A stretch of 64,000 bases of DNA from Rhodocollybia butyracea (Eukaryota > Basidiomycota > Agaricomycetes > Agaricales > Omphalotaceae), in assembly GCA_015501585.1 (NCBI GenBank), contig JADNRY010000081.1, positions 1 through 64,000 of the forward strand, read 5' to 3'. Below are positions 43,954 through 55,858 of this stretch, piece by piece. The notes beneath the pieces were generated by a model. The model made no database searches. It had not been told where the DNA came from and saw nothing but the letters and a program-made list of their open reading frames with translations. A program made the position numbers and the translations under genes. Within the stretch, counting starts at the first letter, position 1. Every line of letters begins with the position of its first letter.

Positions 43954-45892
43954 CTATGACTCTTCCACTTTGCCATCGCTTCGCCGCCTCCAGATTCTCT
44001 CTTGGTCACTCTCCTCCGGGCCCTTGTCGCTTTCCGCCCCCACCAATATCCGCTCGTACCTCCGCAACAACAACCTCTCTACCCAACCATCTTTAGGATA
44101 ACTCTTCTCCCACTGGTTATGTAAATGGATACCAAACACCTGCGAGAGTGCGCGCGCCAGGGCAGGTGGGTCACCCGTATATTCAACGGAGCTAACATCG
44201 TCCGCGGGCGGTGTTGCGATGTTTTTTACTTTAGTGTTGGACGTCCGCCAAAAAGTCCACCACTGATTCGATGGATCCGATGCTATGAGTGGCTGATCCT
44301 CCCACCACTTGATTCCAGCCTTGTGGTCCTCTTTGAACGGATCTGGTAGGCGATTATCCAGCCGGCATGAACGGCCGTCGGTAAAGCACCACGGAAGTAC
44401 CTAATGACAGTGAATAAAAGTAATGCACAACTTGGAACCGCGTACCTTGAACGGCTTTACACCAGCTCGCATCAGCCTCCTGTACAATTTCAGATACAGC
44501 GTGCTACCCCAATCCGTTGAATGTGGACGCGGTGGCGAGTCAGTAGCCATGATATGAAATGCTTCACAAAGGTACGGTGAATGAACATGAAAACGCATTA
44601 GTGCGCCATTCAGAGGGGTGTACTTTTTGTCTGCACAGAGTCAGCAGCGTAGAGCTATATATGAAGTGAGTGTCCTTACCGTAACAATCCCACTGGGTAA
44701 CAAACTCGTGCTCCAGCAGCGGCTCTAAATCTCTGGTAAGCAAAAAATCCATATCCACCCAGACACCACCGTAGTTCCACAGTAATAGGAGACGAATGAG
44801 GTCGCCGTCGAGCCAGGCTTTCGAGTCGGAAAGAGAATAAGCTGGCGCAAAAAGCTTTTGTTGGGCACTGTTGTCTGGATCGAGCTCAGTGCCTATGGCC
44901 AGCAACGTGACATTAACTTCCCTGACGGCAAATGCGTCTCCGTACTTGTGTAGATACTCCTTCAGTATCGTGTTACCACTTAAATCTCCGTTGCTCCACA
45001 AAACAAGCTGAGACGTCGCGAGATTTTGTGTCGCAAAAAAGGACTTGAGCATGTACTCTTGCCGTGGACCGAACGGTACAAGATCAAAGCGCCAATACGT
45101 GTGGAATTGGGTTCGTGGCAAGTGCGGAGATTTAGGGCGAGCTGGACTTCGAACTGTGCCAGCAAACTCGTAGCAGTCGAGTCCGAAGCGCATTTCAAGA
45201 CCGGCGTGTACATCTGTTAGCCGTGGACTGTAAAGACTTTCCGTAACATTATATCTGCGACTAGGACGATTAAAGCAGCCTGCTAAAGGCTTCACAGGGA
45301 CAATCTCCTCGCGTGCAAATTTGCGCGAGTAGAATGCAAGTTCGATATGAGGTTCGTAGATTCGCAAAAGGAGATAAAGTAGAGCGCAAAAGGCAAGAAG
45401 AAGCAAGGCGACGATGATTTTTGGGAGAGATGAGGTGGGGTCTTTTATTCTGCGGAGATTTATTCGTCTCGAATTGGGATTTGTTTTACGGAGGGCGGCC
45501 TGGAGAGTCCGCAAAAGTAAAGACCCTATTCGGCGCATAAAGCGCGGAATAATTGGTGGGTTTGTGCGTACCGGAGAGACTCGTCTGCGAGGAGCTGAGT
45601 TCGAATACGAAGAATATCCGTATCCTCCGTATCCATAAGCAGTGGCCGAAGACTTTTTTCGGTGTCTGTGCTGTGTTATGGGATTTGGAGAGGGCGCCGA
45701 GGCTGAAGCGGAGGTCGAGGCAAAGTTTTCATTGGTTTCGTGGTGAAAGCTGTCATTGTACATTGGAATCGTCGTAGGGAACCGCTCATAGCTCATGTGT
45801 AGTTGGGCAGACGAGGTGTTTTGGCGACTTTTTATGCCGGCAGGCAATTGACAAGGGCGTCTAATTAATAGGGCGCTAAGTAGCCGTTCCAT
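43954..45892 (-). CDS. Golgi-type glycosyltransferase, GT32-like
   Basis: Exons 45892-44680, 44630-44446 and 44400-43954, all with canonical sites. Residues 1-150 are a Ser/Arg-rich cytosolic tail, followed by one membrane anchor (IIVALLLLAFCALLYLLL), giving a type II topology. The lumenal part holds LWSNGDLSGNTILKEYL and the DXD-bearing block YGGVWVDMDFLLTRDLEPLL, the nucleotide-sugar/metal site of GT32 (Och1-like) enzymes. The C-terminal part is conserved-looking (VLPWCFTDGRSC, HLHNQWEKSYPKDGWVERLL). Likely adds a hexose to a glycan or glycolipid; the substrate cannot be told from sequence. Confidence 0.82.
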
Positions 45893-46048
45893 GTTGTCTC
45901 CCGTAGGTCGGCAAGATTGCTTAATTTAGACCGTTATATGTACTACGGTAATACTAGGAAATATTTAACACTCCTCACAAGCTCTCCAAGTTCACTAAAG
46001 TATCACCATCAATAAACTGAACACAACAACAATTCCATACTGACCTCG

Positions 46049-46510
46049 CTACCTCGCCCGGCAAACAACTTCTCCGCCCATTTTCATACTAACAGCTTCT
46101 CTCGCTTCTATCCACATAAATTCCTTATTTGCCGTCCTGACCACTGCAATTTCTCCCATGCCCAAAGGACTAACAGGGCCTGCACGTCTACCACTGCATA
46201 GTCGACGCAATTCCGATGGAGTCATAAAGACTTTTTTCGAAGGTTTACTGACCAGCTCCATACTGTGTAAAACTGGTAAATCATCACGGTATTTCAGCGT
46301 AGCCCATATCCGTTGGTTTTTTTCCTCGTCTGAAAGGAAAGAGGCTGGATTCGGTCCTGTGGTTGTTCCGCGTGTGATGGAGGTGATGAACCCAGAACGC
46401 AACAAGATTGAAAGAATTCCAAGATTTTGGGTATTATGTTCAACACTAATCAGCGCATGTCGAGCGCGAAATGCATTTTGTATGTGTGAACAGAGGGCGT
46501 GAGGAAGCAT
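46049..46510 (-). CDS. Mitochondrial small-subunit ribosomal protein uS8m
   Basis: Single-exon frame of 153 codons. The N-terminal half MLPHALCSHIQNAFRA...ILSILLRSGFI and C-terminal half VSPLGMGEIAVVRT...EVVCRA follow bacterial S8: an iqNa helix, a GyI turn, and the conserved C-terminal beta sheet. As a nuclear gene it should work in the mitochondrial ribosome. Its start is 73 bp from the divergent CDC50 start, suggesting a shared promoter. Confidence 0.8.
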   Translation of the reverse strand: MLPHALCSHIQNAFRARHALISVEHNTQNLGILSILLRSGFITSITRGTTTGPNPASFLSDEEKNQRIWATLKYRDDLPVLHSMELVSKPSKKVFMTPSELRRLCSGRRAGPVSPLGMGEIAVVRTANKEFMWIEAREAVSMKMGGEVVCRAR

Positions 46511-46583
46511 TATGGTCCGAATGAAAAAAGCATAACCCTAATAATCTGTGTTGTAACCCTAAATCACCATCACAGTTACCACC

Positions 46584-48029
46584 ATGGTACTCTTCCAGCG
46601 CAAAGGCTCAAAACCTTCCTCAGACACCAACGATGAATCTACAGAAGACAAGAAGGAAAAGGGCGGATGGAGAAGGCCAGCAAGTAAGTATAGTTCTCTA
46701 TATCTCTCCTTTTTTTAGCTCATTTCTGTAGATACTGCGTTCAAACAGCAACGTTTAAAGGCCTGGCAGCCCATTCTCACACCAAAGACTGTTCTTCCAG
46801 CTTTCTTCATCCTCGCTATAATATTTGGACCCATCGGTGGCCTTTTAATATGGGGCTCTTCCCTTGTTTCTGAGATGACTTTTGACTACACCGAATGCCA
46901 AAATCTCACTCCATCCACAGCCAATGGAACTTATAAATTTTTTGACATTCCTTCCTCCAAATACTCTTATCATCTGTCCTCCTCTGCTACAAAGAACGCC
47001 ATCCAAATCAACCCTCCTGTATACGCCTTTTTGAACAACACTGGCAACACCACGGATCTCGATGTATTTAACGAGCTCCAATGTGTCATCCAGTTTGACG
47101 TTCCAGCAAACCTCTCCGCCAGCGTTTTCATGTACTACAAACTCACCAACTTTTTCCAAAACCACCGAAGATATGTTAAAAGTATGGACTCAAACCAACT
47201 CAGCGGAAAAGGCGGTTCTGGGTCCTCTTTGGCAACAGGAACCTGTAAGCCATTAGGGGAATCATCTAACGGCACGGCGGCCATTTATCCTTGCGGCCTC
47301 ATTGCAAACTCTCTTTTCAATGGTATGTTGGCCTTGATCTCGATACTGGTAACTAATCCCGTATATATAAGACACATACACCAACCCGGTATTGTTGAAT
47401 CCGGCCAACACAGACGATGTGACTAATGTGACCTACGAATTTTCTTCTACCAATATCGCCTGGCCTGGTGAAGCCAAGAAATACGTGGACACTCCGATTG
47501 GTAAAGGTTACAGTTCCTTTGACGAAATCACACCGCCTCCAAACTGGATGAAACGGTTCCCGAACGGTTATAATAGCGAGAACGTACCGAATCTGGCAGC
47601 GGACGAACACTTTCAGAACTGGATGAGGACTGCCGGCCTACCGACATTCTCAAAGCTGTACGGCAGGAATGATATTGATGTCATGCAGCAGGGAAGGTAT
47701 CAGATCGTTGTTGGACTGAGTAGGTTTGCCCTTTTGGTTACTCGAGATGTCACTAAAATAAATTTCAGACTTTCCTGTTGCTCCTTACAAGGGCACGAAA
47801 TCCATCGTAATATCCACTGTTTCCTGGATTGGTGGTAAAAACCCTTTCCTTGGATGGGCATACGTCGCTACTGCCGCCCTTTTCGTCTTGGTAGCAGTAG
47901 CAGGAACTGCCAGACACTTGATTAAGCCGAGGTGCGGTGATTTTTTTCTTCTTTATTTGGTCTCGCCGTTCACGTTTTCCATCTAGACGTTTGGGAGACA
48001 TGTCGCTCCTTTCCTGGAACCGGTCTTAA
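46584..48029 (+). CDS. CDC50: CDC50/LEM3-family flippase beta subunit
   Basis: Exons 46584-46683, 46732-47322, 47372-47719, 47769-47931 and 47987-48029. A basic cytosolic N-terminus with FKQQRLKAWQPILTPKTVLP precedes TM1 (FFILAIIFGPIGGLLIWGSS). A large glycosylatable exoplasmic loop holds FDIPSSKYSYHLSS, YYKLTNFFQNHRRYVKSMD, CKPLG...IYPCGLIANSLFND and MRTAGLPTFSKLYGR. TM2 (AYVATAALFVLVAVAGTA) precedes the C-terminus. These are signature blocks of CDC50 proteins, which chaperone P4-ATPase lipid flippases from ER to Golgi and plasma membrane. Confidence 0.95.
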
Positions 48030-48120
48030 TCCATTCATAACTTTATGATGTAAACTTTGTACCACTTTTAATGCACTAGATAATCAGGACTTTTGTTTTT
48101 TCATGGAAATATATTGAACA

Positions 48121-48913
48121 CTATGAACCACGGAAACCTCGACCTCCTCCACGAAATCCGCCACGGCCTCTTGGGGCACCCCGACCTCCACGGTCGCCGA
48201 AACCGCGCCTCCTCCACGATCGCCAAACCCACGGCTGGCACCTCGTCCGCCTCGAGGCGCTCCTCTTGGCGCACCTCGCCCTCTTCCTCCCGGAGCTCCT
48301 CGGGAGCCTCCGCGTCCTCGTTCTAATAGGTAAGACTAAGTAAAAAAAAAAAGAATTGTGGAAAATTTATAGAAATTCATACTTGCAACACCTGTAGATG
48401 CATTAGATAAAACTTAATTTTTTGAAAACACGCTCACCTCCAGGAACTTTTGGCTTTGGTAAAAACCTCTCAATCGGTAAAAGCTTGTCGCCTCCAATGA
48501 AAACCTTGTCGCCCTTTTGAAAACTGCTGGCTACCACTCCATCGCTCATTTTTATTGAAAAATAGACCTCGTTAATCGGCCCCAGAATCTCGTCAACCTT
48601 ACCGATGACGGACTTGTTTTGAAGATAAATGGGTGCATTGAAGTAGGGAACCTTGTCGGGCATTAGAGAGCTGCAAAGCATTTCGTCTTCGACAGCATGG
48701 ATAAAGGTGCCCATTTCTGAAAAGGAATAAGTTTTGGAAAACGATTCCTCAGATCAATGTACCTAGCACAGTATCTGGAGGCCCAAAATCGCGCTGCTGG
48801 AAGCCTCCCCTTCCTCCGCCACGACCTATTGGCCAATAAGTCCTTGCACCAGGGTGAATATAGTATTACATACCTCCTCCTCTGCTAGAACCTCTAAATC
48901 CACCGCGGCTCAT
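48121..48913 (-). CDS. GAR1: H/ACA ribonucleoprotein subunit GAR1
   Basis: Exons 48913-48874, 48825-48763, 48716-48438, a likely 9-nt micro-exon 48391-48383, and 48322-48121. The central core ([62 protein letters not shown]) is the Gar1 beta-barrel. RGG-rich tails flank it on both sides. Gar1 acts in nucleolar H/ACA snoRNPs for pseudouridylation. In the last exon the RGG frame shifts by one base near 48185. This is either a sequence error or a true change giving an alternative tail. The start is 21 bp from the PEX6 start. Confidence 0.88.
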
Positions 48914-48934
48914 GAGTGTTGATTTAAAAGAAAA

Positions 48935-51900
48935 ATGCTGGGCGTTTATTCAAAAGCATTGGCGCTTATGAGTTTACTTTTCGACCATGTTCACGTCCTC
49001 ACCGCGTTCACTTCTTACAAGCCCAACACTGGCAATTCCGACGCTGTTATATTAGATTCTACCCTCTGGAACCGTCTGTCACTAACCGAAAATCAGTTCA
49101 TTTCAATTTCTACTACACAATCATCGCCGTCCGTAACCTGTTTAGCGCGTCGTGGCGAAGTGGTCGGACTTTCCATTCCGGAAATATTATTTTCCAACTA
49201 CAAACATATTTTTGGTTCGGCAGAGCATGTCCTCGTCTGCACAACTATCCCAATACTTCTCACCGAAGTCTATGTTACTGCCCTCTCTCCGGCTTCTTAT
49301 GATGCAGCCATAGCACATGAAACGCTTCTAGAGAAGCTCCTCTGTGATCAGAACCGTATTCTGCGCCAGGGTTCCATTCATAGTACAGGTCCGGATGCAC
49401 TTCTCCCCAATGGTTCCGAATCACACTCAACACATCGTCTCGGGTTTAGAATCGACATGTTGGAGCCTGTACTCCAAGGTTATGCAGAAATAGGTCGTAC
49501 GACTTTTTTTGTAACCTCGGCAGGTGATCTGGACGAAAACGAGGATGACACATCGGTCTTGAGCAGTGACGATGAAAGTGTCGAGATTGATGAAGAATTC
49601 CTAGCTAACGCGGTTGTCTATCCCTCTCACGATCCGATTTCTCCTTTCACCCACGGCCCAAAACACGTCGAGAATGGGACAACCGATCTTTTCTTCAAAG
49701 CATTGCCGTCATCCATCCCAGTGTCTGCCCACCAAGACGACTGCACACTATACCTTCGTACAGTGAATTTAGGGCATCTCGGTGTACTTAGTGGTGACTG
49801 GGTAGGCACCATGTTTGTCTCTACTTCGTTCGCTCAATTCATATCATAGGCCGTGGCTCGTTGCTCTGAAAACTCACAATGTCGGCTTGTAAAAGTCGTT
49901 GCAGATGATATTGCCGTTCCAAAATTGTACGTTGTGGCCTATCTCAATTGTACTGGAATTAATGACCATTATGGTCCCAGAAATCACATCCGCGGGTCCC
50001 CCGTCCTCCTACACAACTTGACTCGGGAAAATCAACCCGCGTCCTTGATTTCCTTGCATCCAAGCCCATTCAGTTCCCGCGAGCCTCCACTCCCAATTGC
50101 ACGCTCAGTTACTGTCGCTAGAATCGCATCTCCTCCATCCATCAATAAAATTAATCAAAAATCATTCTTGGAAGCTCTGAGGGTACATTTCAGTCTTCGC
50201 AGGCATTTAGTAAAACAGAGTGATCTTGTCGCTGTTGGGATTGACACTGATATGGTCATGCGGAAAGAGGATGACTTGGGGAACGCACAGCAAGTACTCT
50301 TTAGCACAATTGAAATCAACCTCATATGATTTGTATAGGTATCCTGCAACTCCTGCTAGGACAAATGAAGTGGTATTCTTCATGATCACGAATATTGAAT
50401 ATGATATGCCCCCTAACGCTAGCAACAACCCTGCGGTAGATACATATTTTGGAACCACCGCTGGAGAGTTAGGATGTTGGTTTGATCCTGAATCGACACG
50501 AATGATCCAAGCTGGGGTGGACCATTCATTCGTTCCTAACGTCAGTGAATATCTTGGTTCAGGCAAGTAAATCAAGTAGTCGCATTCGGGCCAAGCTTAT
50601 CTGAGTAGGCCAGCCGATGAGATCGTTTCAAGACATTGAGGATGCCTCCAAAGCAGTTCAGAAACTACATCATGTGTCGTCTGTCATCCTTGAGCGTCGA
50701 GGTGTAGATTACAACCTGCAGCTCTCTATCCTCCTCAAAGGGGCCAGAGGAATAGGGAAATTTACTGCGGCTTCCGTTGTATCTCGTCATCTTGGAATAC
50801 ACATCCTTGAGGTTAGATTTCATCATCACTCGTTGCTGACGTTAACTTACCCTTTATCAGGTAAACTGTTATGATATCATAGACGAAAACGACATCAAAA
50901 CCGAGGCACTATTAAGAGCGAGATTCGAGAACGCTATAACTTGTTCGCCGTGTATGTTGGTACTCCGACATTTGGAAGCTTTCGCTCAAAGTACACAAAC
51001 ATCCGAGAATGGGAAAGGTGAGAAATATCTGTGCCGTCTAATGCCTATTGTCACTGAACGTGCATTAGAGCCAGTCATTGTCAATGTTGTTCGAGATTGT
51101 ATACAAGACGCACACCATGCATGGAAAATCAACGGGTATCCAGTAATTACTTGTGGAACAACAAGTATGGTAGAAAGGGTACCGACAGGGCTATTAGCTT
51201 GCTTAAAGCACGAAGTTTCTTTCGAGGTGCGCCAATCGTATACAGAAGGTTCTGGCGTTCTAAAGTTCTTCCAGGCCCCAGACGAACAAGAGAGACTCAA
51301 AGTCTTCAGTGCACTTCTTCGAAACGTTGTAATATCACCGGATGTGTCCATATCGCATCTAGCTCAACAAACGGCGGCTTTTTTGCCCGGAGACCTGCGC
51401 GATCTCGTTACCCGTGCAGAAGCTGCCGCTGTGAGTAGAGCTGGTACCTCACTGTAAGTAAACTTGATTCTAGCCCAAGCTGGAACGCTTATGCATATTA
51501 ATTCTAGCAACGTCAACGAAACTGATATATTTTCTGCCGGAGTGTCTCTAACTAACACCGATTTCACTCAAGCACTCGGCTATGCTCGTGCTTCGTATTC
51601 AGAGAGTATCGGCGCACCAAAAATTCCAAGTGTTTCATGGGACGATGTCGGTGGCCTTTCACAGGTCAAGACCGATATTCTTGATACCATTCAACTTCCT
51701 TTGGACCACCCTGACCTCTTTGCCGATGGCCTCAAAAAACGGTCTGGTATCCTTCTTTATGGTCCTCCTGGAACAGGCAAAACTCTCGTCGCGAAAGCCG
51801 TCGCAACTTCGTTTTCTCTTAACTTTTTCTCCATCAAGGGTCCTGAATTGTTGAACATGTATATTGGAGAATCTGAAGCAAATGTCCGCAGAGTGTTTCA

Positions 51901-52669
51901 GCGCGCAAGGGATGCAAAACCATGTGTTATCTTCTTCGACGAACTGGATTCGATTGCGCCCAAGAGAGGTAATCAAGGTGATTCCGGGGGTGTGATGGAT
52001 AGAATTGTCAGCCAGCTTCTTGCTGAGCTAGATGGTTCAGGTTCTACAGCAGATGTTTTTGTGATTGGAGCTACGAATAGACCAGACTTGTTGGATGCTG
52101 CACTTTTGAGGCCTGGGAGGCACGTATCCTTTTTCTTTTTTTTACGATCATAGTTAACGAACAAATAGATTTGACCGCATGCTATACTTGGGCGTCAGTG
52201 ACACCCACGAAGCTCAACTTAACATCCTTGAAGCGTTGACAAGAAAATTCCGGTTGCATCCCGACCTTGATCTCAAACAGGTCGCAGAACAATGCTCGTT
52301 CAACTACACTGGAGCAGACTTTTACGCGCTTTGTTCAGATGCTTTACTCAATGCGATGGCACGTAAAGCCGAACAACTGGAGGACAAGCTTGGTGGGTGC
52401 GCTGGGTACTGTGGTCAATTTATTTACTCAGTAGTCCTCTAGTTTCCCTCAATATCCAGCCTCATCTCCATCCAAATCACCCACATCCGCTTACTCCTCA
52501 GTACTACCTTGCGGAAATGGCGTCCGAAGAAGATATATGTGTGGAGGTGACCCGAAAAGATTTTGATATCGCGCTAAAGGGACTCGTTCCAAGTGTCAGT
52601 CAAGCTGAGATGGACCATTACCGGAGTATTCAGGGAAGATTTTCGAGGGAAAAAATGGGCGTAGACTAG
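48935..52669 (+). CDS. PEX6: Peroxisomal AAA ATPase PEX6
   Basis: Eight exons: 48935-49801, 49850-50289, 50339-50562, 50609-50811, 50861-51453, 51508-52119, 52169-52392, 52443-52669. The N-terminal half is diverged. D1 has a degenerate Walker A (GARGIGK). D2 is canonical: WDDVGGL, Walker A GPPGTGKT, Walker [20 protein letters not shown] and [12 protein letters not shown]. The tail has [11 protein letters not shown]. This D1-weak, D2-strong layout is typical of Pex6, which with Pex1 extracts ubiquitinated Pex5 from peroxisomes. Three introns (50290, 50563 and 52120) have GC donors; only these keep the frame. Confidence 0.92.
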
Positions 52670-52779
52670 AATGTGATAACTCGTAAAGAATATAAAGAAT
52701 CTCAAGTACATAGTATTCACACAAAAGCGCTTTATTTCGGGCGCTAAATTAAATTTGTTACTTTTCCCTGTCACCCGAG

Positions 52780-54602
52780 ATGATTTCTGTGAGTACTATC
52801 ACCGAGGTGACCTTCCAATTATTGACTGTGAACAGGCGTTCTTCATATTCAACCAGAAAGGCGAAGTTCTGATATCAAGATTATACAGGACGGATTTCAA
52901 GTGAGTCTTGCGCTTCGTGTCAACTTTCAAGCAATCAAAATCCTTATTTCCTCATTACAGACGATCCATTGCAGACGTATTCCGAATTCAGGTGGTATCA
53001 AATCCAGACGTACGCTCACCAATAATTACCCTTGGCTCAACGAGTTTCTTCCACGTGAGAGTGAACAATTTGTACGTCGTAGCCGTTACAAAGACAAACG
53101 CCAATGCTGCCCTCGTATTCGAGTTTTGCTATCGATTCATTAATATTTGCAAATCATATTTCGGAAAGGTGGACGAGGAATCTATTAAAAACAACTTTGT
53201 TGTCGTTTACGAGCTGGTTGATGGTCTGTGAAGCATGGTTACAATCGTTGCCTGTCCTGACGATCTTTCAGAAATAAATGATTTTGGATATCCTCAAAAT
53301 TCGGAGATTGACACTCTCAAGACATACATTACGACTGAAAGTGTTGTCAGCGCTACACAAGCTCCTGAAACCTCATCCAGGATAACAGCACAAGCCACCG
53401 GCGCTACTTCTTGGCGTCGGAGTGGAGACGATGTCAAGTATAAGAAAAATGAAGCATTCGTGGATGTTGTAGAGGTTGTCAATTGGATGGGAAGCGCGAA
53501 AGGAACCACCCTCCGTGCTGACGTCGACGGGCATATTCAGATGCGTGCTTACCTTTCTGGTACGCCCGAATGCAAGTTTGGATTGAACGACAAATTGGTC
53601 ATAGATCGGGGTGCTGCTGCCGGTGGTATGTCTCAAATACCCTTTATTGTACTATTCAGCTCACTTCTCTGAGCTAGGGGATCGAGGTAGGTTTCTACAA
53701 TCAACTAACCACAAACCAGCAACTCACTGTTCCGCTTATTCAGGTGGAAGTGACGCTGTAGAGCTTGATGATTGCCAGTTCCATCAGTGCGTTCGTTTGA
53801 ACGATTTCGATGCAGATCGAAGTATTAGCTTCATCCCGCCCGACGGTGAATTCGAGTTGATGAAGTGAGTCGCTGTCCTTTTACTTTAGGACTCGCATTA
53901 CTGACCTTGTTCCTCAAAGATACCGTGCCACTTCAAACATTAAACTACCAATAAAAGTGATACCGACCGTGACGGAGATTGGAACGTCGAAGGTGGGCAC
54001 AAAGGTTATTTGTATATACTATTCTCCTTATCCTCCTCTAGGTCTCCTACGACATAACAATCAAGACAACATTCAGCCCGAAACTTTCTGCTACAAACAT
54101 CGTAGTACGGATACCAACGCCTTTAAATACGACCGATGTAGATGTAGGGAGCGTTGGTACAGGAAAAGCAAAGTATGTTCCTGGGGAAAATGTCGTGGTA
54201 TGGAAGTGAGTTGTCAAAGGGTTGGAGCATGGATAGAGACTGAAGATCTATCTATTGATAGAATTCCACGACTACAAGGCGGACAAGAGTGTTCCATCAG
54301 CGCAATGGCTCAGTTGACTAGTACAACGACGAGACAAGTGTGGGCCCGACCGCCGATCGACATTGATTTCCAAGTGAGTCTAAACCATATATTCTTGATT
54401 TTTCTTTGCTAATCTCTCACAGGTCTTAATGTTTACTGCGTCTGGACTCATTGTACGCTTCCTCAAAGTGTTTGAGAAGAGCAATTATCATAGTATCAAG
54501 TGGGTCAGGTACTTGACAAAAGCAAATGGTGGGTATCAAGTAAGGGTGAGTCAAACCTTCCTTCCCCATCCGGCTATGAAATGACATTGCATCTAGTTTT
54601 AG
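52780..54602 (+). CDS. AP2M1: AP-2 complex subunit mu
   Basis: Eleven exons read as 52780-52788, 52836-52900, 52961-53223, 53272-53625, 53678-53686 (9 nt), 53744-53864, 53920-53992, 54042-54205, 54262-54373, 54423-54545 and 54597-54602. Starts [20 protein letters not shown], has the longin-type sigma-like domain ([31 protein letters not shown]), then the mu homology domain ([66 protein letters not shown]). These match AP-2 mu. It binds Yxx-phi sorting signals and lipids during clathrin endocytosis. The last exon carries only Phe and stop. Confidence 0.95.
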
Positions 54603-54738
54603 AACTACAAGAATGAACTGACATTGTATGAATGATTGTGATATCATTATCTATGTACCGGCCAGGATTACGCTCGGAATCGTTGGACTTGCGTCATCTC
54701 CTCAGTTCATCGCATTCGCCATCATTTCAACGCTTAAT

Positions 54739-55564
54739 TTAGCTCCATCCCGCGCGCAATTTCTTCACCGCGTCTTCTTCCATTACTACGTCTGCGTACT
54801 TTGCGTTTAGATCAAAGAGGTTCGCATCTTGGATTTCGGGGCTGCGGTCACCGCAGGCTGAACCGACAACCTATTGCAATGTTGAGGATGGGTGACTTTC
54901 TGCAAAATGTACCAAGGCTCACCATAGGTCTAAATCCATGTTGCATTGCATCAAGTGTTGTCGCTCTCACCTTTGCAAAATCCAGTCTCAAAGTTAATAG
55001 ACTTGTGAAAGAGGTGCTGAAGAACTCACACAGCTTTTTTGCAGTATATCAGTTTTATTGACCGTAGAGATAACGTCGACGTACATACCCGCTTGTTGAA
55101 ACCCCGCATAATACCAAAGTGTCGACTCCCAGTGTATGAAGGGAGGAAGCAAGGGAGGTACCGAAGAAAGCACTGGCGTACTGCTTTACGACAACAATGT
55201 CCTGGGAGTCCGGCACAAGCCCCTCTAAAGGTTCATGTAAACCACGGGCATCTCCTTTCTGCCAGACCGTTAATGCTTTGGCTTTTTTATAAAACAATCC
55301 TGCGTCTAGCATCTCTGGATGGATGTATTGAACCTTGGACCACAAAACTGGAACCTCTCCCTCACGAGCAGCAGCAAGAAGTCTGCGCATCGAATCCGGG
55401 GCAGCTGCTCCTGCCGGATTATGACTAATATCGAGAGGTGAGCCTTCCGCCCAATACGCTTTACAGACGTCAATGACTAGTAGAGCAGGCTTGCTTCCCC
55501 ATCCCATGATATTGGCGAAACCTGCGCGGTTGTAGTCCTCTGTAGACGAGTGGAAAATGGACAT
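54739..55564 (-). CDS. Isochorismatase-like cysteine hydrolase
   Basis: Exons 55564-55085, 54970-54923 and 54870-54739. The fold's catalytic triad is visible: Asp in LLVIDVCKAYW, Lys in VVVKQYASAFFG, Cys in LVLCGVSTSGYVR. C-terminal ACGDRSPEIQDANLFDLNAKYADV-type sequence completes the family pattern. Members include N-carbamoylsarcosine amidase-like and nicotinamidase-like hydrolases; the substrate is unknown. A further upstream in-frame ATG exists, but MSIFHSSTEDYN is preferred because the truncated copy at 60.9-61.06 kb begins there too. A decayed CUZ1 3' fragment lies just upstream. Confidence 0.85.
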
Positions 55565-55639
55565 CGTGGTGGTGAGAGAATAAGTACAACAGGTACTTAT
55601 CAAGATGAATGCAACTGAAAAAAACGGCAGGCAGGCTCA

Positions 55640-55858
55640 AACTTTTGATTGTAAATTAGATCTCCGGATCCCAACTGGCTAATCATGTAGAGGGACTTGT
55701 TATTTCTTCGTTGTCAGATAATCCGAACAATTGATATTTCTGTACAGATATTGAACTAGGTGAGCGCGAGTCGAATAGTACGAACATCCACCTCAGCATC
55801 AGGAATCTAAACTGACTAGCCAGTAAGTCGAAGGCCTTGTCGGTAGTGGTAGTCTATG
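55640..55858 (-). pseudogene. Fragment of the CUZ1-like 3' end
   Basis: It matches 61130-61372 (for example TCTTCGTTGTCAGATAATCC and CTCAGCATCAGGAATC), i.e. the last exons of the AN1 zinc-finger gene, but with deletions and substitutions and no upstream exons. A relic of a duplicated gene pair. Confidence 0.85.
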
